From an uncultured Lachnospiraceae bacterium (lineage in GTDB: Bacteria; Bacillota; Clostridia; Lachnospirales; Lachnospiraceae), in NCBI GenBank assembly GCA_910578885.1, contig CAJTSH010000010.1, positions 1-64,000 of the forward strand: a stretch of 64,000 nucleotides of DNA, read 5' to 3'. A program made the translations under genes and the position numbers. The notes beneath the pieces were generated by a model, which saw only the letters and a list, made by a program, of their open reading frames with translations, was not told the origin of the DNA and made no database searches. Shown piece by piece: positions 25,147 through 32,677 of this stretch. The number at the start of each line of letters is the position of its first letter. Within the stretch, counting starts at the first letter, position 1.

Positions 25147-25884
25147 TTAATCATTGTACAAGTCTCCATAAATACTGTCCTTATACAAATCTCCGTATGT
25201 ATATCTCATATATAACGCTTCCCAGACACGCTGCCGTCCTTCCAGCTTCTCCTGCTCAACATCCTCTGTTAAAATTTCGCGGCTGTACTGTTCCAGTGGA
25301 ATTGTTTCAGTAATTGATTCAAACTCATCAACACTATAAAAAACCGTATGGGTATAGAAACCATTAATCGTATACTCTTCCTCTCCGGGTTTGAAAACGA
25401 GCTCCACAACCGTTCCGTAGTCAGGCTCATCCGGCTCCTTATCCAACGGAGCATTCAATTCCAAGAGCCAGCCGTCAATTACCTGTTCGGCATATTCTGC
25501 ATCGTCAGGATGTTCATGCCAATGACGCAGCTCTTCCTGAAGCTCTCTCATACCCTGAATAAACGGACTGTCCTCACCGTCTCGACGCCATGATATATCC
25601 GCCATAATCCGCACGTCCACCTTCACCAGTCCATCCTTTTCTTTCTCGTAATAGACCTTCATTCTGGGATTTTCAAACTTATACCGATCCGACAACGGTT
25701 CCAGATAGTACTTCTGCAAATCCTCAAATACCGAATTTGCCATTTGGTTGCCAAGCTGCGGGCTTTTGTCCAGAATGGTAATCCGATCGTCCAAAATTGC
25801 ATCCGCCGGCGATGCCTTGCATCCCATCAGAACCAACAGGAGCAACACCGGCAGACTTGATATGATTCTGCGCCTTATGTCCAT
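25147..25884 (-). CDS. Lipoprotein related to the N-terminal part of the adjacent amidase-like protein
   Basis: About 245 residues from the ATG at 25884, which has AGGAGG upstream. The start MDIRRRIISSLPVLLLLVLM is a lipoprotein signal; Cys22 in LVLMGC is the lipidation site, so the mature protein is anchored outside the membrane. The body has no named domain but resembles the N-terminal module of the upstream gene. Both contain a V-DV-ADISW/ADMTL strand, a DSPFIQGM/DSRYVKGM motif, a helix and a Y-EQVI/Y-DQVM segment at the same spacing. An acidic C-terminus repeats YGDLYKDSIYGDLYND. Probably co-transcribed with, and a partner of, the amidase-like protein. Function unknown. Confidence 0.75.
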   Translation of the reverse strand: MDIRRRIISSLPVLLLLVLMGCKASPADAILDDRITILDKSPQLGNQMANSVFEDLQKYYLEPLSDRYKFENPRMKVYYEKEKDGLVKVDVRIMADISWRRDGEDSPFIQGMRELQEELRHWHEHPDDAEYAEQVIDGWLLELNAPLDKEPDEPDYGTVVELVFKPGEEEYTINGFYTHTVFYSVDEFESITETIPLEQYSREILTEDVEQEKLEGRQRVWEALYMRYTYGDLYKDSIYGDLYND

Positions 25885-25906
25885 TTCTATCCTCCTCGTC
25901 ATCTTC

Positions 25907-27007
25907 CTAAACTTGAGGGACATAAAATGTCACATTGTCCGTTGCTGAATTGTATAAATAGTAGGTACTGCCTTTTGGCTCATTCGAATGGTGAGAATAG
26001 AGAATATTATATCCGTCAATCCTTGTCACAAATGCCACATGGCTCTTCGTGTTCCAAAACATAATACTCGCAAGCGTCGACTGCCACGCATAGGAAACAG
26101 CTGCATAATATCCATGATTCCTCATATACAGAACCACGCCGTTTTCATTATTACACCCGGTTCGTATCCAGTCAACTCCCCCCGGCTTCCAATTTCCACC
26201 TCGGGGAATTCCACCGGCATCTATGCAATATGATACAAAGTTCGCACAGTCACTTCCGCCATTGTCTTTATTATACTCTGGATAATCCATAGCATGTGCA
26301 ACCGCATACGCCACCGCATTTGCCCGACTGAACGAAACGGCTCTTGCAGCATACTCATTTTCTTTTGTATTTTCTACATATCTGGCAATATCTTCTTTTC
26401 CCGCCAGATAATTCTCATCTTCCGTATATTTATCATCCATTTCAACCTTGGTTAAAATGGCTCCGTCTTCCGTATCTATCCTGTGATATAGCTCAATTTC
26501 ATCTTCTGTCACGCTTCTGGTTGCAGTATTGTTCGGGATATTGACCTGATATTCAAATCCAATCTGTACCGTCTCATTGTAACAGGGCATTACCTGATCA
26601 AGATAGGCCTCATATCTGTTTTGCGCCAGCAAAATCTCAGCCTGATCCGTCAGATCCTCTATCGCTTCTTCCATCCCTTTTACATACCGGCTGTCTTTTG
26701 GACTTTTTATCAAGGTCATGTCCGCCGTTGCATCCACATCCACGACAACTGACCCTTTCTCTGTCCTTTGATTGCTAATTGTAATCTGCAGATTATCAAA
26801 ATCATAAATTCCTTCATACTTGTTAACAATGCTCTTGCTTATCTTGCCATACAACATCTTGGCCTGAAAACTTCCTACACTTGTACATGAATTAACCACC
26901 TTTTCATTTTCAAATGCATGAATCGGCTGCGGTGTGCCAAACACCTGCAAGACAGCAGTTACTACTGCAATACTCGCTGCTAATAATTTACTTCCTGCTT
27001 TTTTCAT
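25907..27007 (-). CDS. Secreted amidase-domain (Amidase_6) protein
   Basis: 366 residues with a signal peptide (cleavage near residue 31, after PIHA). Residues about 40-180 form an uncharacterised module shared with the downstream lipoprotein. The C-terminal 140 residues form a putative amidase of the Amidase_6 type, related to NlpC/P60-like papain folds: Cys254 in GGSDCANFVSYC and His323 in KSHVAFVT are the likely catalytic pair, with the N-terminal helix ANAVAYAVAHAMDYP typical of the family. It may cleave peptidoglycan or another amide outside the cell. The gene has AAGGAGG ahead of its ATG and a perfect consensus promoter about 130 bases upstream. No cell-wall binding repeats are seen. 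Confidence 0.85.
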   Translation of the reverse strand: MKKAGSKLLAASIAVVTAVLQVFGTPQPIHAFENEKVVNSCTSVGSFQAKMLYGKISKSIVNKYEGIYDFDNLQITISNQRTEKGSVVVDVDATADMTLIKSPKDSRYVKGMEEAIEDLTDQAEILLAQNRYEAYLDQVMPCYNETVQIGFEYQVNIPNNTATRSVTEDEIELYHRIDTEDGAILTKVEMDDKYTEDENYLAGKEDIARYVENTKENEYAARAVSFSRANAVAYAVAHAMDYPEYNKDNGGSDCANFVSYCIDAGGIPRGGNWKPGGVDWIRTGCNNENGVVLYMRNHGYYAAVSYAWQSTLASIMFWNTKSHVAFVTRIDGYNILYSHHSNEPKGSTYYLYNSATDNVTFYVPQV

Positions 27008-27031
27008 CCTCTTATACCTCCTTGCGCTTAC

Positions 27032-27112
27032 TTATTCAGTAAGATTCCCATTAACATGATACTTCATATGATGACCAAAGTACCAACTTCCATCCCTCCT
27101 CCCTTTACTCAT
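27032..27112 (-). other. Possible 26-codon leader ORF upstream of the amidase-like gene
   Basis: The transcript leader between the consensus promoter and the amidase-like gene contains an ATG (27112) followed by 26 codons rich in Gly, His and aromatic residues (GSWYFGHHMKYHVNGN), ending TAA. Its own ribosome binding site is poor. It could be a chance frame. Nothing else is visible in this 100-base leader. Confidence 0.2.
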
Positions 27113-27131
27113 TTCGCTTCGCCATACTACA

Positions 27132-27920
27132 TTATCCATTATACTTTCCGCCATAATCCCTGTCAACTTTCCGCCACAGCAGCCAGACACTAAGCACACA
27201 AAGAACCGCCGCAATCCCCGTCTCCACTACAATTCCTCCCATCCCCATTCCACTAAGGGAAAGAATTCCGCATTCACTCCGCAGCACCGAAATAAGATTC
27301 GCACCTACATGCGCCGAGGTTGCAGCCGTAAGCCCGAAATACTCCATGAGCCATGCCAAAAGCGCCCCGATCAGACCTGCATAGAGAAACTGCACCAGAT
27401 TCAGATGCATCACGCCAAACAACAGCGACGAACAGAGAATCGCAGGCAAAATTCCAAGCCATCCCCGCAACCTCTGATATGCTACGCCGCGATATAGCAG
27501 TTCTTCCAGTATCGGTGTGATAACACAGGTTGCAAGGATTTCCAAAATCAGCGTACTTCCATAAAACGCTTCACTAATTTCCTGATAAGAAGCAGACCAC
27601 GAAACCAGCGGCGTCAAACCGATTAGATTATTTAATGCTACGCCGAAAGCCGCCCCCGCCGCGAGTGCAAGCAAAATGACTTCCGGTCTGATGCGTTTCT
27701 TCTCCGCAACCTCAATACAATAAACCGGCGGTCTGCGGTAATAAGACAGAATGAAAGGCAGCGATACAACCGATACAATGATGTGCCTTACAATATAATT
27801 TTCGTTGTTTGCTGGGGCAACCAGCCCCAGAAGAAACATTACAATATTCGATATGACAAGATACATACCTACGGGATAGATAACATCCCACAGATACACC
27901 CATTTAGAATTTTTCTGCAA
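27132..27920 (-). CDS. CPBP-family intramembrane metalloprotease
   Basis: Multi-pass membrane protein (262 residues, about seven hydrophobic segments) of the CPBP/Abi family, related to eukaryotic CAAX prenyl endopeptidase Rce1. The active-site motifs are present: EExxxR as Glu139-Glu140 and Arg144 in PILEELLYRG, and FGVMHLNLVQF with His172. In Gram-positives such proteins act in peptide maturation, bacteriocin self-immunity or membrane stress; the substrate here is unknown. It starts with TTG at 27920 (GGGG-type site nearby) and overlaps the upstream phosphatase gene by 17 bases. The promoter for the downstream amidase-like gene lies inside its last codons. Confidence 0.88.
   Translation of the reverse strand: MQKNSKWVYLWDVIYPVGMYLVISNIVMFLLGLVAPANNENYIVRHIIVSVVSLPFILSYYRRPPVYCIEVAEKKRIRPEVILLALAAGAAFGVALNNLIGLTPLVSWSASYQEISEAFYGSTLILEILATCVITPILEELLYRGVAYQRLRGWLGILPAILCSSLLFGVMHLNLVQFLYAGLIGALLAWLMEYFGLTAATSAHVGANLISVLRSECGILSLSGMGMGGIVVETGIAAVLCVLSVWLLWRKVDRDYGGKYNG
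27139..27167 (-). promoter_or_regulatory. Perfect consensus sigma-A promoter for the amidase-like/lipoprotein pair
   Basis: TTGACA (27162-27167), a 17-base spacer and TATAAT (27139-27144) on the minus strand: an exact match to consensus in both boxes and spacing. It lies within the 3' end of the CPBP gene, about 130 bases before the amidase-like start, so the secreted pair can be expressed strongly and independently of the upstream operon. Confidence 0.9.
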
Positions 27921-28557
27921 TATAATCCCCTACTTCCCTCATACTGCCGCAGATTGCTGCGGCGCCGTTTTTCAGTAATTCTTCATATCTGCCGAATCCA
28001 TAAGTCACGCCAATGCAGGCGATTCCCGCTTCCTTCGCCCCGAGCACATCAAAGCTGGTATCGCCGACCAGACACAGCTGTGATAAATCCGTAATTTCCA
28101 ATCGGCGGATTGCCTCCCGGAGCACCGATATCTTACTGTCAATTCTGCCGTCTAAAGTAGCTCCGACCACTTCATCAAAATATCCTTCCAGTCCGAAATG
28201 CTCCAAAATCCGTTTACATGAGACCTCTGGCTTTGAAGATGCCAGCCCCATCCGGTATCCCATTTCTTTTATCCGCTTTAACACCGCTTCCACATCGGGA
28301 TAAAGCTCACATTCAAAAATTCCCGCCTTATGATAGCGCTCTCTGTACTTATCAACCGCTTCTCTTGCTTTCTCCGGTGAAAATCCATAATATTCCTGAA
28401 AAGAATCCACAAGCGGCGGTCCGATAAAGCATTCCAGCTTATCTGCATCCGGCTCTATTATTCCAAAAGCTTCAAGCGCATATTGGGCACATTTCGTTAT
28501 GCCGGGCTTTGAATTTATCAGTGTTCCGTCCAAATCAAACAATATGGTCTTTTTCAT
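27904..28557 (-). CDS. HAD-family hydrolase, phosphoglycolate phosphatase-like
   Basis: Cytosolic phosphatase of HAD subfamily IA (217 residues from the ATG at 28557, which has AAAGGA upstream; an in-frame start 42 bases earlier lacks a site). Motif I is LFDLDGTLINSKPGI with catalytic Asp8/Asp10. Motif II is GLASSKPE, and motif IV is LVGDTSFDVLGAKEAG. An alpha-helical C1 cap lies between motif I and II. This is the Gph/PpaX-like pattern; substrate could be phosphoglycolate, pyrophosphate or a nucleotide. It overlaps folBK by 23 bases and the CPBP gene by 17, so it is part of the folate-region operon. Confidence 0.9.
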   Translation of the reverse strand: MKKTILFDLDGTLINSKPGITKCAQYALEAFGIIEPDADKLECFIGPPLVDSFQEYYGFSPEKAREAVDKYRERYHKAGIFECELYPDVEAVLKRIKEMGYRMGLASSKPEVSCKRILEHFGLEGYFDEVVGATLDGRIDSKISVLREAIRRLEITDLSQLCLVGDTSFDVLGAKEAGIACIGVTYGFGRYEELLKNGAAAICGSMREVGDYIAEKF

Positions 28558-29383
28558 TTCCTTTCTCTCTTTCCTTAAGCTCCGAAAGCATCTGGGCAAC
28601 TGTCTTACGATAAATGGGATGAATCATATAGGGCGCAATCTCTGCAAGGGGCTTTAATACAAAGCTGCGGTTCGCCATATCCACATGCGGAACCATAAGC
28701 TCTGGCAGTCCAATCACCTCATCATCATAGAAGATAATGTCCAAATCCAGCGTTCTCGGTCCCCAGCGAAGCTCTCTCTTCCTGTCCGCAGCGGCTTCTA
28801 TCTCATGGAGCAGCGCTAAAAGCTCCAACGGTAAAAGCAGCGTCTCGATTTCCAGACAGCCGTTTAAGAAATTCTCCTGTTCCGTCACTCCATAGGGCTT
28901 TGTCACAATCAATTCCGAGACTCTTTTTACACGACAGTCTTTCAAGGAGGACATCGCATCAATTCCCCGCCTGATATAAGTTTCCATATCCCCCATATTG
29001 GAACCGACAGCAAGATATACCTTATGCCATTTTCTGGTAATCTCTACTGCCACGCTTTCTAACGGAAGTCCAATGGGAGCCCAAGGCTTCTTGATTGCAA
29101 TGGTTACCTCCCTGACTGGCAGATAAGTATACAAGATTGCTTCCGCAAGTTGTTCCGCCGCCGTTTCAATCAGATGATAAGTATGCGTCCTTAAAAAGTC
29201 TGTCGCAAAGTGGCTGACCTCGCCGTAATTGACCGACTTTGATAAGTCATCCGTTTTCCCCGCATTTCTCGTGTCCACATGCAGCGTAATGCTCACAAGG
29301 AACTTCTGTCCCAGCTTTGTCTCCTCTGGAAATACGCCATGATTCGCAAATACCTCCAGATTTTCAATTCTAATTTTATCCAT
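28535..29383 (-). CDS. folK: Bifunctional dihydroneopterin aldolase / HPPK (FolB-FolK fusion)
   Basis: Two consecutive folate enzymes in one 282-residue chain. Residues 1 to about 118 are FolB (dihydroneopterin aldolase: IRIENLEVFANHGVFPEE, SVNYGEVSHFA, LIETAAEQLAE). Residues about 119-282 are FolK (6-hydroxymethyl-7,8-dihydropterin pyrophosphokinase: YLAVGSNMGDMETYI, the RKRELRWGPRTLDLDIIFYD signature, and a VPHVDMANRSFVLKPLAEIAP end). Together they convert dihydroneopterin to the activated pterin used by FolP, encoded ten bases upstream. Such FolBK fusions are frequent in Clostridia. Confidence 0.96.
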   Translation of the reverse strand: MDKIRIENLEVFANHGVFPEETKLGQKFLVSITLHVDTRNAGKTDDLSKSVNYGEVSHFATDFLRTHTYHLIETAAEQLAEAILYTYLPVREVTIAIKKPWAPIGLPLESVAVEITRKWHKVYLAVGSNMGDMETYIRRGIDAMSSLKDCRVKRVSELIVTKPYGVTEQENFLNGCLEIETLLLPLELLALLHEIEAAADRKRELRWGPRTLDLDIIFYDDEVIGLPELMVPHVDMANRSFVLKPLAEIAPYMIHPIYRKTVAQMLSELKEREKGNEKDHIV

Positions 29384-29392
29384 CTGCCGCTC

Positions 29393-30202
29393 CTATCTGC
29401 GTCCTAAAATCGCCTCCGTCATGCGGATAGCCTCCGCATTTTCTTTCACATTGTGCACGCGTACGAAAGCACATCCCTGCTGTACGCCAAAGACCGTCGT
29501 TACTGCTGTACCCACAATACGCTCATCTGCCGGTACATCCAACGTCAGGCCAATCACCGACTTCTTCGAGGTTCCAAGCAAAATTGGATAACCCAATTCC
29601 TTCAATTCCCCCACCCGGCAAATCGCTTCCAGATTGTTCTCGTAGGTCTTTCCAAATCCCACTCCCGGATCTAAAATAATCCGGTTCTCTGCAATCTGCG
29701 CTTCCTTTGCCAGACGAATCGTCTCCCTCAGATCTGCTTTCATGTCTTCTATAAAGTCTCTGTAATCTGTATTGTCCCGATTGTGCATCAGGCAGCAGGC
29801 TGTCTCTGTCTCCCGAATCACCTCCGCCATTTTCCTGTCATATTTCAGCCCCCAGATATCATTGATTAAATCAGCGCCCGCTTTTGCATTTGCCAATGCA
29901 ACCTTGCTTTTGTAGGTGTCAATCGAAACCGGAACATCAAAATTTCTCTTCAAATGTTCAATAACCGGAACTGTTCTTTCGATTTCCTCGTCTTCTGAAA
30001 TCTGCGTATAGCCCGGCCTTGTGGATTCTCCGCCCACATCAATGATACTGGCGCCCTCTTTTATCATCTGTTCGGCATGGAACAATGCGTCATCCAGCCG
30101 GTTATACTTCCCCCCATCCGAAAAAGAATCCGGCGTTACATTTAAAATCCCCATTACATATGTCTTATTCTCCACATCAAATTCCTGATTACCAATCCGC
30201 AT
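29393..30202 (-). CDS. folP: Dihydropteroate synthase
   Basis: Joins the pterin pyrophosphate made by FolK to p-aminobenzoate; the sulfonamide target. The 269 residues form a TIM barrel with both family signatures: GILNVTPDSFSDGGKYN at 19-35 and IDVGGESTRPGYTQ near 55-68. The phosphate-binding LDPGVGFGKT and the late LLGTSKKSVIG are also present. It lies 51 bases after the HD-domain gene and ten before folBK, within the folate cluster. Confidence 0.97.
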   Translation of the reverse strand: MRIGNQEFDVENKTYVMGILNVTPDSFSDGGKYNRLDDALFHAEQMIKEGASIIDVGGESTRPGYTQISEDEEIERTVPVIEHLKRNFDVPVSIDTYKSKVALANAKAGADLINDIWGLKYDRKMAEVIRETETACCLMHNRDNTDYRDFIEDMKADLRETIRLAKEAQIAENRIILDPGVGFGKTYENNLEAICRVGELKELGYPILLGTSKKSVIGLTLDVPADERIVGTAVTTVFGVQQGCAFVRVHNVKENAEAIRMTEAILGRR

Positions 30203-30253
30203 TTTCTGTCTCCTCTAACGGCAAATTTATTTACCTTTTATCATATCAGGCGA

Positions 30254-30736
30254 TTACTGCCAGCCTTCCGGTGTGTTTCTCTTCTCTATGCTCCATTTGC
30301 AGGCGGCGTTTGCCTTGCAGTAAAAGCATGGACGTGATTCCTTATCCGCTCTCTTCAAAATCTCGGGTAATGCTTCTCCGTTTCCCGAAGAATCCCGATG
30401 CTCTCCAATCGCAGACAAAATCTCTGAAATTTTTTCCTTCGGATACTCTATATGCAGCAAAATCTCCCCTGCCAGTTTCTTGCCCGCTTCGGCATGGGAG
30501 ATTCCATGTTCATATTCTTCAATCCGTCCAATATCATGCAAAAGCGCCATTAGATAAAGCTGTTCCTTATCAAGCGCTATTCCTTCCTCCAAGGCGTACA
30601 GCCAGCCCAGACGCGCCACATCCATAAAATGTGCAAAATCATGCCTGCAATATTCCCGGTCTGCTTCTCTTTCTTCGAGCTCCTTTAAGCTATCCAAAAA
30701 TTTCTTATCCTTCAATAAACGAGCTACATATTCCAT
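30254..30736 (-). CDS. HD-domain phosphohydrolase embedded in the folate operon
   Basis: A 160-residue HD-superfamily metal-dependent phosphohydrolase. The metal ligands are visible as the first His in CRHDFAHFMDV, the HD pair in LMALLHDIGRIEEYEHG, and a later Asp. The substrate is not predictable from the motif alone. Its position between folE (three bases away) and folP is suggestive: the pathway needs a phosphatase for dihydroneopterin triphosphate/monophosphate, and this or the nearby HAD protein could supply it. That is inference only. Confidence 0.85.
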   Translation of the reverse strand: MEYVARLLKDKKFLDSLKELEEREADREYCRHDFAHFMDVARLGWLYALEEGIALDKEQLYLMALLHDIGRIEEYEHGISHAEAGKKLAGEILLHIEYPKEKISEILSAIGEHRDSSGNGEALPEILKRADKESRPCFYCKANAACKWSIEKRNTPEGWQ

Positions 30737-30739
30737 ACA

Positions 30740-31294
30740 TCACCTTACCATTGCAAAAAATTTGTTCTGCAGCGTTTCCTCTTCTGCAAAAATCCCTCTT
30801 GTCACATAAGTCACCGTCTTACTGCCCGGTTTTTTGATTCCCCGCATCGTCATACACATGTGCTCCGCCTCGATCATCACCATCGCTCCCTTAGGTTTTA
30901 AATGCTCCATCAGTGCATCCGCAATCTGTGCAGTCAACTGCTCCTGAAGCTGGGGGCGTTTTGCAAATATATCTACGGTTCTCGCCAGCTTGCTTAATCC
31001 GACTACTTCTCCGTCCGGTACATAGGCGACATGCGCCTTTCCGTAAAACGGAAGCAGATGGTGCTCGCACGTCGAATAGAAGGTAATATCCTTCTCCAAT
31101 ACCATCTCGCTGCTATTTACATGAAACCGTTTGGACAACGGTTCGGAAGCGTCCAAATCCATACCGCCATATATCTCTTCACACATCCGGGCAATACGCT
31201 CCGGAGTCTCCAATAGGCCTTCTCTTGTCACGTCTTCTCCGATGCCCTCTAAAATCAGTCTGACACCGGCTTCTACTTTGTCTCTTTCTACCAT
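30740..31294 (-). CDS. folE: GTP cyclohydrolase I
   Basis: First enzyme of folate synthesis, opening GTP to dihydroneopterin triphosphate. About 184 residues from the ATG at 31294. GGAGG is placed five bases before it; an ATG 12 bases upstream would have no room for this site. The zinc/active-site residues are in STCEHHLLPFYGKAHVAY and HMCMTMRGIKKPGSKT. QEQLTAQIADAL completes the family pattern. It is zinc type IA. The cluster order on the coding strand is parC, folC, folE, HD, folP, folBK. Confidence 0.97.
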   Translation of the reverse strand: MVERDKVEAGVRLILEGIGEDVTREGLLETPERIARMCEEIYGGMDLDASEPLSKRFHVNSSEMVLEKDITFYSTCEHHLLPFYGKAHVAYVPDGEVVGLSKLARTVDIFAKRPQLQEQLTAQIADALMEHLKPKGAMVMIEAEHMCMTMRGIKKPGSKTVTYVTRGIFAEEETLQNKFFAMVR

Positions 31295-31336
31295 GATTTC
31301 CTCCATCCTGTGCTTTTTTCAGCACAAACAGGTAGT

Positions 31337-32677
31337 CTACAACTGTTTTACCGCTTCTTTCACCTGTCCCAGATAAGAAAGTGAACCAAATGCAAGTATC
31401 ACTTCCTCCTTGCCGGCATTTGCCACAGCACACGCAACCGCCTGCCCTACACTTTCTGCACAAGTCACATCCGAATGGTACTTCTGTGCTTCCATGTATA
31501 AGGCTTCTCCAGACAGTGCGCGGGGATTGTCTGGTGTAACCGCATATACCTTTTTGGCATATGGCAGAAGCAACCGTAACATCTTCTCGTGCTCTTTATC
31601 TGCAAGCACCCCTATTATATAAGTTATTGGCTGATTTGTAAAACAGTTTTCTATGGTATCTTTTAATTTCTCTGCCGCACCCTCATTATGCGCACCGTCA
31701 ATAATAATTCTCGGTTCTTTGTGTATCGTCTCAAAACGCCCGGCCCAGCGGGCTTTTTCAAATCCTGCCAACACATGCTCACGAAAAATATGATATCCCA
31801 TATCACAAAGCGCCTCTGACACCGTAAGCGCGAGAAGGGCATTTCGCACTTGATGCGCACCGGTCAATAACAGATGCAGCCGCAGTTTCTCCGATATTGC
31901 TCTGACCGCTTGTCCCCCCTCCTCATGAAACGGCTTCTCATTCTCTCTGCCGTCGCAGACAATTTCCATGCCGTCCGCATTGTAACGAATACTGCAGATC
32001 CGATCTTCCTTCGCCAAAATCAGCTCTGCATTTAGCTGCTTTGCCCGCTCTTCAATCACCGCCATTGCCTCCGGCTTCTGACAAAGCGTCACTACCGGAC
32101 GCCCCTGCTTGATAATTCCCGCCTTTACGCCGGCAATCTCTGCCAGCGAATCCCCTAAAAACCCCATGTGATCCCTGCTGATATCCGTCAGCACAGAGCA
32201 GACAGGGGATGAAATCAGATTTGTTGCATCCGTAGCGCCGCCCATCCCGGTTTCCAAAATAACAAAATCACACTGCTGATTCGCAAAATACAAAAAAGCA
32301 AGCGCCGTCTCAATCTCAAATGCAGTAGGATGCGGCTTTCCGGCTGCCGTAAGATGTCCACAAGACGCCATCACCGATTCCATACACTTCGCATAATCCG
32401 CATGTGAAATCGACGCTCCATTGACCTGATAGATTTCTTCATAGGAAAATACTGCCGGAGAGCTGTAACGTCCCACAAGATAACCTGCTTCCTTTAAAAT
32501 CTCCGCAATCATCGCGCAGACAGAACCCTTTCCGTTCGTCCCCGCCACATGGATAATAGAAAGCGTCTCCTGAACGTCGCCCAAATCCGCCATCAAATCA
32601 CGGATACTTGTCAGACCCAGTACGCTGCCATATTGTTTTGTCGTATCTAAAAATGCTTTCGCTTCATCGTATGTCAA
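31337..32677 (-). CDS. folC: Folylpolyglutamate synthase / dihydrofolate synthase
   Basis: Adds glutamate to dihydropteroate and to folates. The 446 residues carry the Mur-ligase-type ATP loop HVAGTNGKGSVCAMIAEIL near residue 40, the omega-loop region YSSPAVFSYEEIYQVNG, GMGGATDATN, ISRDHMGFLGDS and the C-terminal IIDGAHNEGA. It begins at a TTG directly after the parC stop codon, with AAGGAG eleven bases upstream. Translation is therefore tightly coupled to parC, and no better ATG exists. Confidence 0.95.
   Translation of the reverse strand: MTYDEAKAFLDTTKQYGSVLGLTSIRDLMADLGDVQETLSIIHVAGTNGKGSVCAMIAEILKEAGYLVGRYSSPAVFSYEEIYQVNGASISHADYAKCMESVMASCGHLTAAGKPHPTAFEIETALAFLYFANQQCDFVILETGMGGATDATNLISSPVCSVLTDISRDHMGFLGDSLAEIAGVKAGIIKQGRPVVTLCQKPEAMAVIEERAKQLNAELILAKEDRICSIRYNADGMEIVCDGRENEKPFHEEGGQAVRAISEKLRLHLLLTGAHQVRNALLALTVSEALCDMGYHIFREHVLAGFEKARWAGRFETIHKEPRIIIDGAHNEGAAEKLKDTIENCFTNQPITYIIGVLADKEHEKMLRLLLPYAKKVYAVTPDNPRALSGEALYMEAQKYHSDVTCAESVGQAVACAVANAGKEEVILAFGSLSYLGQVKEAVKQL

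Noticed and set aside
31337..32677. Possible later ATG start for folC in place of TTG.
   Set aside because: The TTG start preserves the conserved N-terminus and directly follows the parC stop with AAGGAG nearby. Later ATGs would remove conserved residues.
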